Assembly: GCA_045222795.1 (NCBI GenBank)
Contig: JBGUZF010000017.1
Location: 15,025-79,024, forward strand
Source of the DNA: Colimorpha sp045222795
GTDB taxonomy: Bacteria > Bacteroidota > Bacteroidia > Bacteroidales > P3
Length of the DNA stretch: 64,000 bases
Direction: 5' to 3'
How positions within the stretch are numbered: position 1 is the stretch's first letter; each line of letters starts with the position of its first letter. Under the pieces are notes generated by a model. That model made no database searches and was not told where the DNA came from. It worked only from the letters and a program-made list of their open reading frames with translations. The translations under genes were made by a program, and so were the position numbers. Below, piece after piece: positions 15,081-23,050 of the stretch.

Positions 15081-15806
15081 ATGCAACTGTTTTATTGTAA
15101 AGATATAACCCCCAACAGCTACTGCACCCTCGATGCCGAGGAGAGCCGCCACGCTGTGCGTGTTCTGCGCCTGCGCGAAGGCGACGACATCAACGTCACC
15201 GACGGCCGCGGCAACCTCTACCACTGCAAGATAGTGGACGCCAACGACCGCGCCGCCCAGCTGGTGAGTTCATCGCCTTTCACCTCTCACCTTTCACCTT
15301 TCACCTTTCACCTCGCCGTCGCTCCCACAAAGAACCCCGCACGCATGGAGTGGCTGGTTGAGAAGGCCGTGGAGATGGGCGTGGGCGAGATAACGCTGCT
15401 GCAGTGCGACCACTCCGAGCGTTCGTTCCTCAAGACCGACCGCCTCGAGAAGCTGGCCGTCAGCGCCATGAAGCAGAGCCTCCACCTCACCCTCCCCCGC
15501 ATCAACCCCGCCGTAAAACTCTCCGACTGGCTCAATCAAGCAATCAAGCAATCAAGCAATCAAGCACTAAAATTCATCGCCCACTGCGACCCCGACAAGC
15601 CCCGCACCTCGCTCCGCGAGGCACTGCTGCCGGGTCGCGACACCGTGGTGCTCATAGGCCCCGAGGGCGACTTCTCGGCTGAGGAGATAGCCCTCGCCCT
15701 CGACTGCGGCTTCCAGCCTGTGAGCTTCGGCTCTGCCCGCCTCCGTACCGAGACCGCAGCCCTCTACGCCGTCGCCGCCTTCAACTTCGTAAACGACAAC
15801 AAATAA
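15081..15806 (+). CDS. rsmE: 16S rRNA m3U1498 methyltransferase
   Basis: 241 residues, normal length. An N-terminal PUA-like domain (LDAEESRHAVRVLRLREGD) binds RNA, and the C-terminal SPOUT domain holds the SAM-binding knot: LAVAPTKNPARMEWLVEKAVEMG, then VVLIGPEGDFSAEEI and the closing VSFGSARLRTETAALYA. It methylates N3 of U1498 in the 30S decoding region. Two short tandem arrays lie in frame: one encodes the PFTSHLSPFTFHL linker between the domains, the other NQAIKQSSNQA before a core strand. Both are at loop positions. Confidence 0.94.
   Translation: MQLFYCKDITPNSYCTLDAEESRHAVRVLRLREGDDINVTDGRGNLYHCKIVDANDRAAQLVSSSPFTSHLSPFTFHLAVAPTKNPARMEWLVEKAVEMGVGEITLLQCDHSERSFLKTDRLEKLAVSAMKQSLHLTLPRINPAVKLSDWLNQAIKQSSNQALKFIAHCDPDKPRTSLREALLPGRDTVVLIGPEGDFSAEEIALALDCGFQPVSFGSARLRTETAALYAVAAFNFVNDNK
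15277..15311. repeat. 7-bp array in the interdomain linker of rsmE
   Basis: Five units (ctttcac, ctctcac, then ctttcac three times) encode the PUA-to-SPOUT linker. Five units are 35 nt, so loss or gain of a single unit would break the frame while three units would add seven residues. Confidence 0.85.
15533..15564. repeat. 8-bp array inside the SPOUT domain of rsmE
   Basis: Four perfect copies of caatcaag encode NQAIKQSSNQ just before the KFIAHCD strand. The unit is the complement of the gattgttt type found in the C10 protease tail at 7750. Confidence 0.85.
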
Positions 15807-15819
15807 GACAATAATATTT

Positions 15820-16536
15820 ATGGTTTTTCAAAGACAACACAAACAACATTGCCGTCGCATGTGCGACGACATAATAAACCACAAATGCATATTATCTGTT
15901 GTCTTTGTTGTCTCCGTTGTCTTCCAAATAAATACAGCCGCGGCGCAGCCGCAGCTCGCCCTGCTTAAGTACAACGGCGGCGGCGACTGGTACGCCAACC
16001 CCACGTCGCTCACCAACCTCATTGCCTTCTGCAACCAGGACCAGCAGATGGGCCTCACCTCGCAGTACGCCACCGTCGATGTGGGCAGCAGCGAGATATT
16101 CAACTATCCCCTGCTCCACATGACCGGCCACGGAAACGTCGTCTTCAGCGACCGCGAAGCACAGAACCTCCGCAACTACCTTATAGGCGGCGGCTTCCTG
16201 CATATCGACGACAACTACGGTCTCAAGGAGTTCGTTGTGCCGCAGATGAAGAAGGTGTTTCCCGAACTGGAGTTCGTCGAGCTGCCCTTCAGCCATCCCA
16301 TCTACCATCAGAAATACGACTTCCCCAACGGTCTGCCCAAAATCCACGAGCACGACAACTTGCCGCCCAAGGGTTACGGCCTGATATGGGAAGGACGCTT
16401 GGTCTGTTTCTTCACGTGGGAGTGCGACCTCGGCGACGGCTGGGAGGACCAGGATGTCCACGGCGACAGTCAGGCCACGCGCCAGAAAGCCCTACGCATG
16501 GGCTCCAACATCGTCCGCTACGTCTTCACCCACTAA
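15820..16536 (+). CDS. DUF4159 domain protein, secreted
   Basis: 238 residues from 15820; an ATG at 15859 is an alternative start. After a hydrophobic signal (about 24-43, ILSVVFVVSVVFQINTAAA) the mature part matches the DUF4159 outline: LALLKYNGGGDWYANP, the LLHMTGHGNVVFSDREAQNLRNYLIGGGFLHIDDNYG core, and the closing HGDSQATRQKALRMGSNIVRYV. In Bacteroidota this family often accompanies MoxR/vWA (BatA-like) genes; here a BatA-like gene lies on the opposite strand nearby. The stop codon overlaps that of the convergent ABC permease. The hydrophobic signal is encoded by a 9-bp array. Function unknown. Confidence 0.8.
   Translation: MVFQRQHKQHCRRMCDDIINHKCILSVVFVVSVVFQINTAAAQPQLALLKYNGGGDWYANPTSLTNLIAFCNQDQQMGLTSQYATVDVGSSEIFNYPLLHMTGHGNVVFSDREAQNLRNYLIGGGFLHIDDNYGLKEFVVPQMKKVFPELEFVELPFSHPIYHQKYDFPNGLPKIHEHDNLPPKGYGLIWEGRLVCFFTWECDLGDGWEDQDVHGDSQATRQKALRMGSNIVRYVFTH
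15831..15924. repeat. Facing 9-bp arrays flanking a palindrome at the start of the DUF4159 gene
   Basis: The left arm aagacaacacaaacaac (15831-15847) faces a right arm of gttgtc units spaced 9 bp apart (15897-15924); the centre has the palindrome GTCGCAtgTGCGAC. The right arm encodes VVFVVSVVF of the signal peptide. The layout matches the facing arrays in the atp spacers and at 13425. Confidence 0.7.
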
Positions 16537-17795
16537 GCAACCAGACGGCGCTTGTAGGTGCGGGCGGCGAGGATGGCAAAGGCGGCGAAGAACAGCAGGA
16601 TAAGGGCTAAGGAAAGGAACACCTGCCAGGTTGGCAGTCCGAAGGGCAAACGCAGCAGCACTGCGGCGGGAGCCGTGAAGGGCACCACGGCGAGCCATGA
16701 AGCCAAAACTCCGGCAGGGGCCTTGAGCAGCAGAGGCGACAATATCAGCACCACAAACAGCGGCGACAGTATCAGCAGCGACCACTGCAGTGGGTCGGCA
16801 TCGCTGTCGAGGCGCGCGGCAAGCAGGGCCAACAAGGCCCCATAGAGCAGATACCCCATCAAGAAGTATAGTAGAAACATTCCAGCCACCAGCGGCAGGC
16901 GGATGGCGGTAAGGCCTTGTACAGTCTGGTCGACCAATGCCACAGGCGTCTCGTACTGCACGGTGGCAGCGGTGCCCTTGGTGGCCAGCGACTGCACCTC
17001 CTGCTGGGCACGGGCTTGCGCGAAGAGATCGGGGTTGGCAGCCTGCACGCCAGCGATGGCTACGGCGGTGAGGGCCACCCACAGCGTGAGCTGCACGATG
17101 GCAGTAAGCGCCACGCCGGCAATCTTGCCAACGAGGAGACTCACGGGCTTCACTGCGGTGGCGATGACCTCGGCCACGCGGTTCTGCCGCTCCTCCTGCA
17201 CGCTGCGCACCACCTGCACGCCGAACACCACCAATGCCAGCACCATGAGCACCGCCAAGACTATGGCCACCACGGTCTTCACATTGGAGAAACTCTCGCG
17301 ACCCGAGGCGGACTCCTGCGTGTGCAGGCTGATATGCGTGGACTCGACGGAATGGTAGACCGAGGGCTCGAGCTGGTAGACATCCTCTAGGATGGCATTG
17401 CGCAGCAGGGTCTGCATCTGTGCGTCAACGGCACTCTGCAGCGCCAGCGGCGGAACACCACCGTCGTAGAGCAGGAAGGCGTCGCGAGGAATGGTGGTCT
17501 CACGCAGCGGGATATAGAGTATCACATCGTTCTTATCGGAATGCTCCTTGGCGTAGTCGAGCGACGGCATAGCCTTGAAGGCCACCTCGGCGGTGGACTG
17601 CAGGCCTCCGTCGAAGAGACCCGTCTGGTCGACCACCAGCACCGTGGTGCGCTCAGCGGCACGTTGGGCGGCGACGACAGGCAGCACATAGAGCACCGCC
17701 AGCACCACGGGCACAAGCAGCGTGAGCACCCAGAAGGCGGGGCGACGCATCCGCATGCGGCATTCGCGGGCAATGATGAGCATCAGTTTCTTCAT
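16533..17795 (-). CDS. ABC-2 type transporter permease
   Basis: 420 residues. The first membrane helix (PAFWVLTLLVPVVLAVLYVLPVVAA) is followed by a large extracytoplasmic domain (about 45-180) and then five or so helices (VAIVLAVLMVLALVVFGVQVV onward), the NatB/DrrB-like layout of exporters. The EERQNRVAEVIATAVKPVSLLVGKIAG stretch is the conserved cytoplasmic coupling region of the family. It overlaps the ATPase gene by 4 bp, so the two are coupled. Substrate unknown; sodium or small molecules are possible by family. Confidence 0.88.
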   Translation of the reverse strand: MKKLMLIIARECRMRMRRPAFWVLTLLVPVVLAVLYVLPVVAAQRAAERTTVLVVDQTGLFDGGLQSTAEVAFKAMPSLDYAKEHSDKNDVILYIPLRETTIPRDAFLLYDGGVPPLALQSAVDAQMQTLLRNAILEDVYQLEPSVYHSVESTHISLHTQESASGRESFSNVKTVVAIVLAVLMVLALVVFGVQVVRSVQEERQNRVAEVIATAVKPVSLLVGKIAGVALTAIVQLTLWVALTAVAIAGVQAANPDLFAQARAQQEVQSLATKGTAATVQYETPVALVDQTVQGLTAIRLPLVAGMFLLYFLMGYLLYGALLALLAARLDSDADPLQWSLLILSPLFVVLILSPLLLKAPAGVLASWLAVVPFTAPAAVLLRLPFGLPTWQVFLSLALILLFFAAFAILAARTYKRRLVA

Positions 17796-18412
17796 AGCTG
17801 TATCGTTTTATGGCACAGCTGGGTGGCAGCCTGCAGGTTGTGGGTGGAGAGCAGCACGGTGGTGCCGTCGGAGGAGAGACGCTGCAGCTCGCGGCAAAGC
17901 ATGTCGGCATTGTCGGCATCAAACCCCGAGAAAGGCTCGTCGAGCACCAGCAGGCGCGGGCTGTGGGCAACTGTGACCACAAACTGCAGCCGCTGCTGCA
18001 TGCCTTTGCTGAGGCGCGAGGCCGGGGTGTTCCACCAGTCGGCCATCCCCAGACGGTCGAACCACTGACGCAGGCTTGTTTCAGCATCTTTGCGACCCAT
18101 ACCTTTCATCTGCGCCAAGTAGAGTGCCTGCTCGCCGGCACGCATGCGGCGGTAGAGACCGCGCTCCTCAGGCAGGTAGCCCAGCAGCTCCTGCGGCACG
18201 CCGATATGGTCGTCGAAGAGCACCTGACCGCCGTCGGCCTCGAGGAGGCCACAGACGATGCGCAGCAGGGTGGTCTTGCCGGCGCCGTTGCGTCCAAGGA
18301 GACCCACCACCTCGCCGCGGTCAGCGGTGAAGCTGACGCCGTCGAGCACGCGGTGGTCGCCAAACGACTTGGTTATATTCTCAACTTTCAGCATTGTGTT
18401 TTGTTGTGCCAA
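17792..18412 (-). CDS. ABC transporter ATP-binding protein
   Basis: 206 residues, at the short end for the family because it stops soon after the H-loop. Walker A GRNGAGKTT (40-48), Q-loop region YLPEERGLYRRM, signature LSKGMQQ (134-140), Walker B RLLVLDEPFSGFD and H191. The VIENLTKSFGD-like N-terminus fits a start at M1 or at M7 (18394). It partners the permease that overlaps its end, and its beginning overlaps the end of the vWA gene by 32 bp. Confidence 0.93.
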   Translation of the reverse strand: MAQQNTMLKVENITKSFGDHRVLDGVSFTADRGEVVGLLGRNGAGKTTLLRIVCGLLEADGGQVLFDDHIGVPQELLGYLPEERGLYRRMRAGEQALYLAQMKGMGRKDAETSLRQWFDRLGMADWWNTPASRLSKGMQQRLQFVVTVAHSPRLLVLDEPFSGFDADNADMLCRELQRLSSDGTTVLLSTHNLQAATQLCHKTIQL

Positions 18413-20405
18413 TTTTCAATAATGCTACTTCGGCAGCCAATGCCAATAGCGCCAGCACGAGGCACCAACGCCACAGCTGACGGCCGCCATCGCGCTCGCG
18501 GAGTTCGTCGCCGATGGGCTTCTCGCTGTTTTTAATCATGGAATAGCCCGCCTTGCCGTCGATGGCTTTGGCCACCTCGTCGCGGCCCAGGAAGTCCATC
18601 ACCGACTCGCGCCGCGGGAAGTTGAAAGCCAGATGCTCGTCGGCAAGGCGATAAATGCCCGCCACGGTCATGTCACCGTGGGGCACCAGCAGCTGACGGT
18701 TGCCCACCTTGCGGATGTCGGGGATTACGCTGCTGCTGTCGGGAGCCACCAGCTCGGGCGGCTTGGTGCCGAGGTCGTATATACCCTGCAGCGCTATGGG
18801 GTCGGCTCCGCCGAGGGTGTGGCTGGCCTCGGGCAGCGGACGACTGTAGAGGGCCATATTGTAGAGCGTAGGCACGAATAGGGCCTGACTGACGAAGTCG
18901 GTAAACTCCGTACGCAGCGGAGTGCAGAAGAGGTAGAGGCGGCCCTGTCCATAGGGCGTGACGGTGAGCAAGTCGGTGCCGTCGGCAAGAGTTATCACCG
19001 ACTGCTTCACGGCTGCTCCGCCAACGGCATGATGGCCGTGCGCCGTAGGCAGTTCCATATCCTCGTCGCGACCGCCGAAGACCTCACGGTAGAGGGCGTT
19101 GTCGTAGTCAACGGCATTGGCGCGCGACGCACGCTTCGCCCAGCGGAGTATCTGCGGCGCATTCATGGAGGCCAACAACTCGGGAAGCCCCTGACCTGCG
19201 TCTTCAGCGGCAAGCACCACCAGCAGGCTACCGCCGTCGTTGACCCATGCCGCCAGCTGCTGTGCCTCGCCCGAGGCCAGACTTTTCACCTCGTTGAGCA
19301 CCACGAAGTCGGCATCGGCCAGCGACACCGGTACTCGCGGCACGGTGCTGTAATGCACCACCGAGTCGGCGCCAAAGAGCTTCTTCAAGTTCTCGTTGGC
19401 GGCGACACCGGCGACCTCAATCATATTGATGGCATTGCCGGCGAGGAGAGCGAAATGGTAGCTGTCGTCGAAGGTCACGGGGTAGTCGTCAATCTCCACA
19501 CATCCGTCGAGCCATCCGGCACGTTCGATACTGAAATGCAGCGCCACCGAGGCACTGCCGCCAGCGGCAATGTCAACGGTGGCCAGGGCACGCTCGCGCC
19601 CGTCGGCGTAGAGCTTCACGGGCACCTTCTCGGCATCGCGGCTGCCGCTGTTGCGCACCGTCACCTTGGCGGTAACACGTCCTCCGACGAAATAGGCCGG
19701 AGCATCGAGAGTCACAGTGTCGATATAGATATTGTCGGCACCGATGCCTTCGAGGGGCACCAGCGTGACGAGGGCCAAACTGTCGGCAGGCAGCAGGTCG
19801 AGGTCGCTGCCGCTGCGCTGGAAGTCGCTAATAACGTATGCGTGACGGTTGGCTGCGCCGCTCTGCCGCATGAAGTCGAGCTGGCGGCTTATGACGTCGC
19901 TCAGCATAGGGCTTGCCGGCGAGGGCTGCAAAGCATCGAGGGCGTCGAGCAGCTCGTCGCGCGAGAGCCAGCGCTGACTGCTGCCGTCGAGGTCGGCGGT
20001 GAGCAGCTGATAGCGGTCGCCCACACCGTAGGTTCCAGCCACTTCGGCTGCCTTGCGACAGGCGGCGGCGAGCTGGCTGCCCTCGGTGGTGGCACTCTCC
20101 ATACTGTAGCTGTTGTCGACATAGATGCTCACCACCGTCTGGCCACTCTTCATCGTCGTGGTGCCGTCGGTGAGGACGGGCTGGGCGAAAGCCAGCACGA
20201 GGAACACTATGGCCAATATGCGCATTGCCAGCACCAGCCAACGGCGCAGGTCGTTGCGGCGACGGTTCTCGGTATGCAGTTCCACCAGGCGGTCGACATT
20301 GCTAAAATAGACTTTCTTGTAGCGGCGGAAGTTGAACAGATGCACCGCTATGGGAATGGCCACCGCCAGCAGACCCCAAAGGAAGGCTGGGTTAGTGAAT
20401 ATCAC
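18381..20405 (-). CDS. BatA-like membrane protein with von Willebrand factor A domain
   Basis: 674 residues. The N-terminal BatA-type segment (FTNPAFLWGLLAVAIPIAVHLFNFRRYKKVYFSNV) is followed by a second helix (LVLAMRILAIVFLVLAFAQPVL) and a vWA domain whose MIDAS reads YVDNSYSMES (DxSxS). A middle beta-rich region and a glutamine-amidotransferase-like or carboxypeptidase-regulatory-like part (VVLNEVKSLASGEAQQLAAWV) lead to a final helix (CLVLALLALAAEVALL). Proteins of this build occur with DUF4159 genes in Bacteroidota. It overlaps nth by 14 bp and the ABC ATPase by 32 bp. Role unknown. Confidence 0.85.
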   Translation of the reverse strand: MIFTNPAFLWGLLAVAIPIAVHLFNFRRYKKVYFSNVDRLVELHTENRRRNDLRRWLVLAMRILAIVFLVLAFAQPVLTDGTTTMKSGQTVVSIYVDNSYSMESATTEGSQLAAACRKAAEVAGTYGVGDRYQLLTADLDGSSQRWLSRDELLDALDALQPSPASPMLSDVISRQLDFMRQSGAANRHAYVISDFQRSGSDLDLLPADSLALVTLVPLEGIGADNIYIDTVTLDAPAYFVGGRVTAKVTVRNSGSRDAEKVPVKLYADGRERALATVDIAAGGSASVALHFSIERAGWLDGCVEIDDYPVTFDDSYHFALLAGNAINMIEVAGVAANENLKKLFGADSVVHYSTVPRVPVSLADADFVVLNEVKSLASGEAQQLAAWVNDGGSLLVVLAAEDAGQGLPELLASMNAPQILRWAKRASRANAVDYDNALYREVFGGRDEDMELPTAHGHHAVGGAAVKQSVITLADGTDLLTVTPYGQGRLYLFCTPLRTEFTDFVSQALFVPTLYNMALYSRPLPEASHTLGGADPIALQGIYDLGTKPPELVAPDSSSVIPDIRKVGNRQLLVPHGDMTVAGIYRLADEHLAFNFPRRESVMDFLGRDEVAKAIDGKAGYSMIKNSEKPIGDELRERDGGRQLWRWCLVLALLALAAEVALLKIGTTKHNAES

Positions 20406-21042
20406 CGCCCACCTCCTTTCTGTAGCGGCATATTTCCGTCAAGCCACAAGCCTCACAATGCGGCTTGCGTGCCGTGCAGACGTAGCGGCCGTGGAGTATC
20501 AGCCAGTGGTGCGCCTTGGGCAGCAGCTCGGGGGCTATGTGCTTCACCAGCTCGCGCTCGGTCTGTAGGGGCGTCTTGCTGTTCACGGTAAGTCCTATGC
20601 GGTTTGCCACGCGGAACACATGCGTGTCTACCGGCATGGCGGGAAGGTCGAAGACCACGGCAGCCACCACGTTGGCCGTCTTGCGACCCACGCCTGGCAG
20701 ACGCTGCAGCTGATCGACATCCGACGGCACCACGCCGCCGAACTCCTCGACGAGCATCTTGGCAAGTCCCACAAGGTGGTGGCTCTTGTTGCGCGGATAG
20801 GAAACCGAGTGTATGTAGTCGAATATCTGGTCTTCGGAAGCCTGTGCCATCTGCTCGGCGGTAGGATAGGCGGCGAAGAGGGCCGGCGTGACCATGTTCA
20901 CTCGTTTGTCGGTACACTGCGCCGAGAGCACCACGGCCACCAGCAGCTGGAAGGGCGAGCCGAAATGCAACTCGGTCTCGGCCACAGGCATAGCCTCCTC
21001 GAAATATTCGATAACACGCTTGTATAGCTCCGCTTTCCTCAT
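20392..21042 (-). CDS. nth: Endonuclease III (base-excision DNA glycosylase/AP lyase)
   Basis: 216 residues, standard size. The helix-hairpin-helix LPGVGRKTANVV carries catalytic K121, and D139 lies in MPVDTHVFRV. The C-terminal [4Fe-4S] loop has C189, C196, C199 and C205 (C-x6-C-x2-C-x5-C). It removes oxidised pyrimidines and cuts the abasic site. It overlaps the neighbours on both sides (4 bp with the EEP gene, 14 bp with the vWA gene), inside a five-gene minus-strand operon. Confidence 0.96.
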   Translation of the reverse strand: MRKAELYKRVIEYFEEAMPVAETELHFGSPFQLLVAVVLSAQCTDKRVNMVTPALFAAYPTAEQMAQASEDQIFDYIHSVSYPRNKSHHLVGLAKMLVEEFGGVVPSDVDQLQRLPGVGRKTANVVAAVVFDLPAMPVDTHVFRVANRIGLTVNSKTPLQTERELVKHIAPELLPKAHHWLILHGRYVCTARKPHCEACGLTEICRYRKEVGGDIH

Positions 21043-22106
21043 GGCACCAATTCTAACGATGTGAGCACTGGATAATGGTCCGAGATATCGGTCTTGATGC
21101 GGCGGTAGCTCAGCGTCTGCCAGCCGTCGCTGTGGAACACCATGTCGATGCGGAACTTCGGGAAGCCACCGTTGTAGGTGTTGCTGTAGCCGAGGCCCTC
21201 CTCACAATAGGTGTCCTTCATCAGCCTGGAAATCTGGGCGTAGAGCCACGAGTTGGGTATGTCGTTGAGGTCACCAGCTAGGAGCATGGGCATGGTACTT
21301 GCCTCGACCACGGGCTTGATGCGCTCGTTCCACTCCTCCTCATGGCAGAGGATGGTCTCTTTCACCTTCTCCATAGTGTGCCCCGAGTTGTGGCTCATGT
21401 CGCCATGGGTCACCCGCTCTATCTCCTCAAGGTCGGCAGCGTCGAAGCGGTAGCTGTCCATGTGGATGGCGCAGACACGGAAATGGCGTCCGTCGCACAG
21501 CAGCTCCGCCAGCAGTTTCTCGCCGTCGATACGGTTCACGTAGGTCATAGGCAGACGCGAGAAGACCACGGTGCCATAGGGTAGGCCGTTCTTGGCGGTG
21601 TGCGAGCCGTAGTAGTGGTTGTAACCCATAAGCACCAGGCTGTCGGTGAGCCGCACGGTCTTGGGAGCGGCATACTCCTGCAGGCAAAGCACGTCGGGGT
21701 TATATTGGCGCACCATGGCTATGAACTCCATGGCGTTGCTGTCGGTAGAGGTGGGCTGCTGCTGCGAGCCGCGGAAGAGGCGCACGTTGTGACTCATCAC
21801 CGTCACCATGGCAGGGTGCTCGTCGGCCGACGGAATCTTTGATGTTCCACCTATCTGGAAGAAGAGGGGTATCAGCATATAGCGTGCCGCAATGGCAGCC
21901 ACCGACAGCAGACACTGCCAGCGGCCCATAAGCAACCATATCACTACCATCAGCACGTTGGCCGCCAACATAGGCAGGTAGCCGTAGGCCAACAGACCCG
22001 GCAGCACGGTGACCGACGGTGCCACGAGGCCGCCAAGGGTCGTCAGGAGAAACCCCAAAATCAATATTATATTGATTACCAGCAGTATTTTGCGGACAAT
22101 CTTCAT
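21039..22106 (-). CDS. Membrane-anchored endonuclease/exonuclease/phosphatase (EEP) family protein
   Basis: 355 residues. Two or three N-terminal membrane helices (about 7-95) precede an EEP fold: TVMSHNVRLF, VLCLQEYA (metal-binding Glu), SRLPM, CAIHMDSYRF, LLAGDLNDIPNSW and the closing TDISDHYPVL with the catalytic Asp-His pair. The substrate cannot be told from sequence (DNA, phospholipid or sugar phosphate). It is the first gene of the operon, with its own -7 element 14 bp upstream, so the leader is only about 10 nt. Confidence 0.87.
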   Translation of the reverse strand: MKIVRKILLVINIILILGFLLTTLGGLVAPSVTVLPGLLAYGYLPMLAANVLMVVIWLLMGRWQCLLSVAAIAARYMLIPLFFQIGGTSKIPSADEHPAMVTVMSHNVRLFRGSQQQPTSTDSNAMEFIAMVRQYNPDVLCLQEYAAPKTVRLTDSLVLMGYNHYYGSHTAKNGLPYGTVVFSRLPMTYVNRIDGEKLLAELLCDGRHFRVCAIHMDSYRFDAADLEEIERVTHGDMSHNSGHTMEKVKETILCHEEEWNERIKPVVEASTMPMLLAGDLNDIPNSWLYAQISRLMKDTYCEEGLGYSNTYNGGFPKFRIDMVFHSDGWQTLSYRRIKTDISDHYPVLTSLELVP

Positions 22107-22119
22107 ACCAATAAGAATG

Positions 22120-22127
22120 CAAAGATA
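22120..22127 (-). promoter_or_regulatory. -7 element for the EEP-nth-vWA-ABC operon
   Basis: Minus-strand TATCTTTG matches TAnnTTTG and lies 13 bp before the EEP start codon. Confidence 0.6.
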
Positions 22128-22158
22128 ATATTTTTTTCACACGTATACAAATTATTCG

Positions 22159-22166
22159 TATCTTTG
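22159..22166 (+). promoter_or_regulatory. -7 element for aroE, divergent from the EEP promoter
   Basis: TATCTTTG lies 10 bp before the aroE ATG. The two divergent -7 elements are 31 bp apart, so polymerase footprints must overlap and the promoters may compete. Confidence 0.65.
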
Positions 22167-22176
22167 CATCCCGAAA

Positions 22177-22962
22177 ATGAAGCACTACGCACTAATAGGC
22201 AAGCCTTTGGGTCATTCATGGTCGCAGCGCCTCTTCGAGGAGACTGTGCCTGCCGACGTTGCCGACTACCGCCTCTGCGAGCTGCCGTCGCTCGACGGCC
22301 TACAGCGGTGGGTCGTTGACAACGACATCAGCGGCTTCAATGTCACCGCACCCTACAAGGAGGCCATCCTCCCCTACCTCGACGCGATGAGTCCCGAAGC
22401 CAAGGAAATCGGTGCCGTCAATTGTGTCAAGGTTGTGGACGGCAAACTTATAGGATACAACACCGACGCTCCCGCCTTCCGCCACACCCTCGAGGAAACA
22501 ATTTCAACTTTCAACTTTCAACTTTCAACTTTCAACTTAGCACTTATCCTCGGCACCGGCGGCGCCGCCCGCGCCGTAGCCTACGCCCTCGGCCAGATGG
22601 GCATCGACTACACCTTCGTCAGCCGCACTCCCGAACTGCACCCCAACTCCATCGGCTATAAAGACCTTCCCTCGTTCATCATTCATCATTCATCATTCAT
22701 CATTCTAATCAACGCCACCCCCATAGGCACCTGGCCCAACATCGACGCTTCCCCCTTGCCTCCCAATTTTCAATTTTCAATTTTCAATTTTCAATTAGTT
22801 TACGATCTGATTTACAACCCATCCCCCACTCTGCTCATGCGACAGGCCGCCGAGAGGGGGGCAAAAGTGGTCGACGGGCTCGCCATGCTGCGTCTGCAAG
22901 CCAAGCTCAGCCGTGACATTTTCTTTACCGACAGCACGGAATATCAGCCTATTGCAAAATAA
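22177..22962 (+). CDS. aroE: Shikimate dehydrogenase
   Basis: 261 residues. It reduces 3-dehydroshikimate to shikimate with NADPH in aromatic synthesis. YALIGKPLGHSWSQRLF and FNVTAPYK (catalytic K61) form the substrate site with D97 in YNTDAPAF; LILGTGGAARAVAYAL is the nucleotide-binding loop and DGLAMLRLQA closes the fold. Three short tandem arrays lie in frame and encode low-complexity inserts at about 107-121 (STFNFQLSTFN), 166-176 (SFIIHHSSFII) and 196-206 (NFQFSIFNFQL), each just before a core beta strand. Total length stays near normal, so they seem to replace loop sequence. The gene is followed by two tRNA-Leu genes. Confidence 0.93.
   Translation: MKHYALIGKPLGHSWSQRLFEETVPADVADYRLCELPSLDGLQRWVVDNDISGFNVTAPYKEAILPYLDAMSPEAKEIGAVNCVKVVDGKLIGYNTDAPAFRHTLEETISTFNFQLSTFNLALILGTGGAARAVAYALGQMGIDYTFVSRTPELHPNSIGYKDLPSFIIHHSSFIILINATPIGTWPNIDASPLPPNFQFSIFNFQLVYDLIYNPSPTLLMRQAAERGAKVVDGLAMLRLQAKLSRDIFFTDSTEYQPIAK
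22502..22536. repeat. 7-bp array 1 in aroE
   Basis: Five perfect copies of tttcaac, immediately before the LALILGTGG nucleotide-binding strand. In frame as five units; four or six would shift the frame. Confidence 0.9.
22675..22705. repeat. 7-bp array 2 in aroE
   Basis: Four copies of ttcatca plus a partial unit, immediately before the ILINATPIGTW strand. Confidence 0.9.
22764..22796. repeat. 7-bp array 3 in aroE
   Basis: Four copies of caatttt plus a partial unit, immediately before the LVYDLIYNP strand. Confidence 0.9.
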
Positions 22963-22975
22963 TTGCAAAAATAAT

Positions 22976-23006
22976 TTTGCCATATCGGAAATTGTTTGTA
23001 ATTTTG
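22976..23006 (+). promoter_or_regulatory. Full Bacteroidota promoter for the tRNA-Leu pair
   Basis: TTTG at 22976-22979, a 19-bp spacer and TAATTTTG at 22999-23006. The box and its surroundings closely match the tRNA-Cys promoter at 13616 (shared ataattttgcc, tcggaaa and ttttgcac segments at the same spacing). Confidence 0.85.
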
Positions 23007-23050
23007 CACCCGCTTTCGACAGATGAGAGCATTGAATTTTGACTGCTGAA

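Noticed and set aside
22502..22796. Tandem repeats considered as a CRISPR array
   Set aside because: Units of 7-11 bp abut each other directly with no spacers, and no cas genes are in the window.
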